Below, piece by piece: positions 31,601-33,875 of a DNA stretch of 33,875 bases. Made by a program: the position numbers and the translations under genes. The notes under the pieces are model-generated. The model searched no databases. It was not told where the DNA came from and saw only the letters and a program-made list of their open reading frames with translations. The first letter of the stretch is position 1, and each line of letters opens with the position of its first letter. Source of the DNA: an uncultured Collinsella sp. (lineage in GTDB: Bacteria; Actinomycetota; Coriobacteriia; Coriobacteriales; Coriobacteriaceae); contig CAAFQK010000008.1 of the NCBI GenBank assembly GCA_900765115.1, positions 1 through 33,875 of the forward strand. Reading direction: 5' to 3'.

Positions 31601-33382
31601 ATGACGATCACCGAAATCGACGAGAAGTTCATGCGCGAGGCGCTGGCGGAGGCTCGCGCCGCCGCTGCGGTGGGCGAGGTACCGATTGGTGCCGTGATAG
31701 TGCGCGCGGGTGAGATTGTCGCGCGGGCGCACAATCGGCGCGAGCTCGACCAAGATCCTTCGGCTCATGCAGAGTTCGCGGCCCTGTGCGCTGCCGCTCG
31801 GTCGCTCGGTCGCTGGCGCCTTTCCGATTGCACGGTCTACGTGACGCTCGAGCCATGCTGCATGTGTGCGGGGCTTATGGTCAACGCGCGCGTGGGGCGC
31901 TGCGTGTATGGCGCGGCTGATGCCAAGGCGGGCGCGCTGGGTTCGCTGTATGACCTGAATGCCGATTCGCGCCTGAACCATCGGTTTAACGTACATGCCG
32001 GCGTGCTGGCGGATGAGTGTCGTGGGGTGTTGAGCGGCTATTTTAGTGGGCTGCGTGGCATCGATGGTGCTGGCTGCGGTTGTGGGGCCGATCTTGAGGC
32101 GCATGTCGCTCATGCCGAGGCGCTCGCGTGTGCCGAAGATACTGCCGTTGAGGCGGTCGATTTTGGACCCGCGTGCCGTCGGCCCCGCCGTGTGCTGTTG
32201 GCGATTGATTCCTTTAAGGGCAGCGTTTCGAGTGCGCAGGCGGAGGCGGCGGTTGCCGAAGGCGTGCGCCGTGTGTGGTCCGATGCCCAGGTGGCCGCGT
32301 TGCCGCTGGCGGATGGCGGTGAGGGGACGCTCGATGCCGTTGCCGCGTGCGGCGGTGAGATTGTGACCTGCGAGGTGGCAGGCCCCTTGGACGACCGCGT
32401 GGCTGCCCGGATGCTGGTTGATGTCGAGCGCGAGTCCGCGGTCATCGAGATGGCCGAGGCGGCCGGCATTGGGTACTCGCCTTGCGCGGAGTCGTCGGCG
32501 CTGGCTGCTACAACCTATGGCGTGGGCGAGCTCATACTTCGCGCGGTTCGCATGGGCGCAAAGACACTCTATATTGGTCTGGGCGGCAGTGCCACCAACG
32601 ACGGTGGCGCCGGCATGCTGCAGGCGCTGGGCGCGCGTGTGGTCGATGATCAGGGATGCGATGTCGCCCCCGGTCTTGCCGGCCTTGAGCAGGTGGCGAG
32701 CGTTGATTTGGCGCCAGCTCTGCAGGCTTTGGATGATGCTCGTATCGTTGTGCTTTCCGATGTCGAGAATCCGCTCGTGGGGCGTCGAGGCGCACTGGCG
32801 GTGTTTGGCGGGCAGAAGGGCCTGCCGGCGGATGATGTCGAGGTGCTGTGCAGATACGACGGCTGGATGGTCGGCTACGGTCGCCTGCTCGATGCGGCAA
32901 TTTTCGAGGCGCGAGCCCAGGGGTTGTTGCGCACACCCGAGAACGCACGGACATTTGGCTCGGTGCTTGGCGTGCCCGGCGCGGGCGCTGCCGGTGGCTT
33001 GGGCGCGGCGTTGCTGGTGCTCGGCGCGGAGCTACGCTCGGGCGTGGAGACGGTGCTCGATCTGATTGGGTTTGACGAGCGCGTATGCGATGTCGACCTA
33101 GTCATAACGGGCGAGGGCAATATGGACGAGCAGTCCGCCGCCGGTAAGGCGCCGGTTGGTGTGGCTCGCCGCGCCAAGCGATATGGCAAGCCGGTGGTCG
33201 CCGTCGTGGGCGGTCGCGCCGTCAACCTGGATGCGGTGTGTGAGCATGGCATCGACTTGGTGCTTCCGATCTGTCGCAAGCCCATGCCCCTCGACCAGGC
33301 GCTCGGTGTGCAAGAAGCCACAACCAACCTCATCTGCGCCGGCGAGTCTGCCGCCCAATCCTACGACCTCGCCCGCCTCTAA
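31601..33382 (+). CDS. Fusion of tRNA adenosine deaminase (TadA) and glycerate kinase
   Basis: 593 aa in one frame, no frameshift. Residues 1-150 are a TadA/cytidine-deaminase domain: zinc ligands His56 with catalytic Glu58 (SAHAEFAAL) and Cys86/Cys89 (LEPCCMCAG). TadA makes inosine-34 in tRNA-Arg(ACG). Residues 150-196 are a Cys/His/Ala-rich linker. Residues 197-593 are a GarK/GlxK-type glycerate 2-kinase: RVLLAIDSFKGSVSS, PLADGGEGT (235-243), GLGGSATNDGG, VITGEGNMDEQSAAGKAPVGVA and VAVVGG. Both halves look catalytically intact. ATG 31601 has GGGAAGG upstream; the frame extends to 31550 but overlaps the tRNA edge. The pairing of tRNA editing with carbon metabolism in one chain is unusual. 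Confidence 0.9.
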   Translation: MTITEIDEKFMREALAEARAAAAVGEVPIGAVIVRAGEIVARAHNRRELDQDPSAHAEFAALCAAARSLGRWRLSDCTVYVTLEPCCMCAGLMVNARVGRCVYGAADAKAGALGSLYDLNADSRLNHRFNVHAGVLADECRGVLSGYFSGLRGIDGAGCGCGADLEAHVAHAEALACAEDTAVEAVDFGPACRRPRRVLLAIDSFKGSVSSAQAEAAVAEGVRRVWSDAQVAALPLADGGEGTLDAVAACGGEIVTCEVAGPLDDRVAARMLVDVERESAVIEMAEAAGIGYSPCAESSALAATTYGVGELILRAVRMGAKTLYIGLGGSATNDGGAGMLQALGARVVDDQGCDVAPGLAGLEQVASVDLAPALQALDDARIVVLSDVENPLVGRRGALAVFGGQKGLPADDVEVLCRYDGWMVGYGRLLDAAIFEARAQGLLRTPENARTFGSVLGVPGAGAAGGLGAALLVLGAELRSGVETVLDLIGFDERVCDVDLVITGEGNMDEQSAAGKAPVGVARRAKRYGKPVVAVVGGRAVNLDAVCEHGIDLVLPICRKPMPLDQALGVQEATTNLICAGESAAQSYDLARL

Positions 33383-33401
33383 AACCCATCCCTCCAATAA
33401 C

Positions 33402-33464
33402 TTGCGGTGAAATACGGAGTGTTTTTGCCTTTAAGGTGCCAATTCAGTCCGTATTCCACCGCAA
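33402..33464. repeat. Large hairpin at the edge of the IS110-like remnant
   Basis: TTGCGGTGAAATACGGA (33402-33418) pairs with TCCGTATTCCACCGCAA (33448-33464), 17 bp with one mismatch, loop of 29 nt. It follows the fusion gene by 19 bp and may end its transcript, but lacks a T-run. The rest of the gap to 33608 is AT-richer than the neighbours and shows no gene; it may include the right end of an insertion element. Confidence 0.6.
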
Positions 33465-33608
33465 CTTCGTGAGTTGCCATCCGAGGCTGGTCGACATGGG
33501 TCTCAAGTCGGACCGTTTGCCACGAAACACGGCTATCTACTACGTTTAACCGGCCATCCTCGACCATCCCGGAATTTGTGAAATTAAAACCGACGCTCCT
33601 ATAAGTTG

Positions 33609-33875
33609 TCAAGAGGCAGTTTGCGGGAGCGCTCTCTCCAATTCGCACAGGAGCTCGTAATACCTCCTCTCCAGTTTCGTCGACCGCCGTTTCCCCCGTT
33701 CCAAGTGCCCGAGTGTGGCTGCGGACAGGCCGAGCTCCGCGGCGGCTTGCTTCTGAGTCACCCGCATCGCCTTGCGCATCTTCGCGAGCTCGGGGCCCTC
33801 CGGCGCGGCGCCGTCGGGGTTCGGGTCCATGAGCACGCGGTACACCTCCCGCGCTATGTAGCGCTTCAGGCAGCG
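33609..33875 (-). CDS. Partial: C-terminus of an IS110-like transposase joined to an XRE-type HTH
   Basis: The frame is open from the window edge (33875) to a stop at 33609-33611. The first visible residues, RCLKRYIAREVYRVLMD, resemble the end of IS110-family transposases in Actinobacteria. They run directly into PELAKMRKAMRVTQKQAAAELGLSAATLGHLERGKRRSTKLERRYYELL, an XRE/Cro helix-turn-helix. A GTG at 33845 preceded by GGGAGG could alternatively start a free 78-aa XRE protein. I prefer the fusion because the upstream frame is open and looks conserved. The N-terminal part is outside the window. Confidence 0.6.
   Translation of the reverse strand, partial: RCLKRYIAREVYRVLMDPNPDGAAPEGPELAKMRKAMRVTQKQAAAELGLSAATLGHLERGKRRSTKLERRYYELLCELERALPQTAS

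Noticed and set aside
33379..33648. 89-codon minus-strand frame next to the XRE domain
   Set aside because: Overlaps the end of the XRE frame, no family resemblance, no good ribosome site, and runs through the hairpin arms.

Overview
The window reads as a chromosomal segment of a gut actinobacterium of the class Coriobacteriia, most likely Collinsella. The reasons are high-GC coding DNA with short intergenic gaps, an actinobacterial-style second EF-G, a Tat-type lipoprotein binding protein, simple hairpin terminators, and protein variants that resemble Collinsella. This assignment is by recognition, not by a database search.

Layout from left to right. 1-2600: a three-gene polar amino-acid ABC importer (binding lipoprotein, permease, ATPase) behind a promoter with TAAAGTG repeats, closed by a strong terminator. 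2834-4909: an EF-G-like translational GTPase with degraded G3 and G4 motifs. 5039-6022 (-): a membrane-anchored DNA/RNA non-specific nuclease. 6343-9901: a BglG/LicT-type antiterminator, a beta-glucoside-type PTS EIIBC and a Nif3-like metalloprotein, with structured leaders between them. 9974-11457: a complete IS256-family element that landed in an intergenic hairpin repeat; both ends and the 8-bp target duplication can be read. 11664-14592: LarE-like sulfur transferase (-), HAD phosphatase/phosphomutase (+) and LacI-type regulator (-). 14906-16753: glmS, bracketed by inverted copies of a second hairpin repeat. 16872-18801: GntR/FCD regulator divergent from a YeiH-type permease. 19075-22187: an NtrC-derived regulator with a dead AAA+ core, a basic one-TM protein, a nitroreductase (-) and a small unknown protein. 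22369-26601: a MarR regulator with a heterodimeric ABC exporter whose two subunits have complementary degenerate ATP sites. 26716-29633: serine acetyltransferase (-), a DedA protein and branched-chain aminotransferase. 30113-31456: LemA (-) and a TetR regulator. 31460-31549 (-): tRNA-Ser(UGA). 31601-33382: a TadA-glycerate kinase fusion. 33609-33875 (-): the tail of an IS110-like transposase fused to an XRE-type helix-turn-helix, cut by the window edge.

The window is mostly housekeeping and transport genes, each cluster with its own local regulator. The most unusual items are: (a) the TadA-glycerate kinase fusion; (b) six intergenic hairpins that change their stem sequence but keep a GGGACAG-type loop, one of them split by the IS with a clean reconstructable empty site; (c) the sigma-54-activator-like regulator without GAFTGA or a Walker lysine; (d) the EF-G paralogue with altered nucleotide-binding motifs; and (e) a 203-bp intergenic segment bounded by 21-bp inverted repeats.
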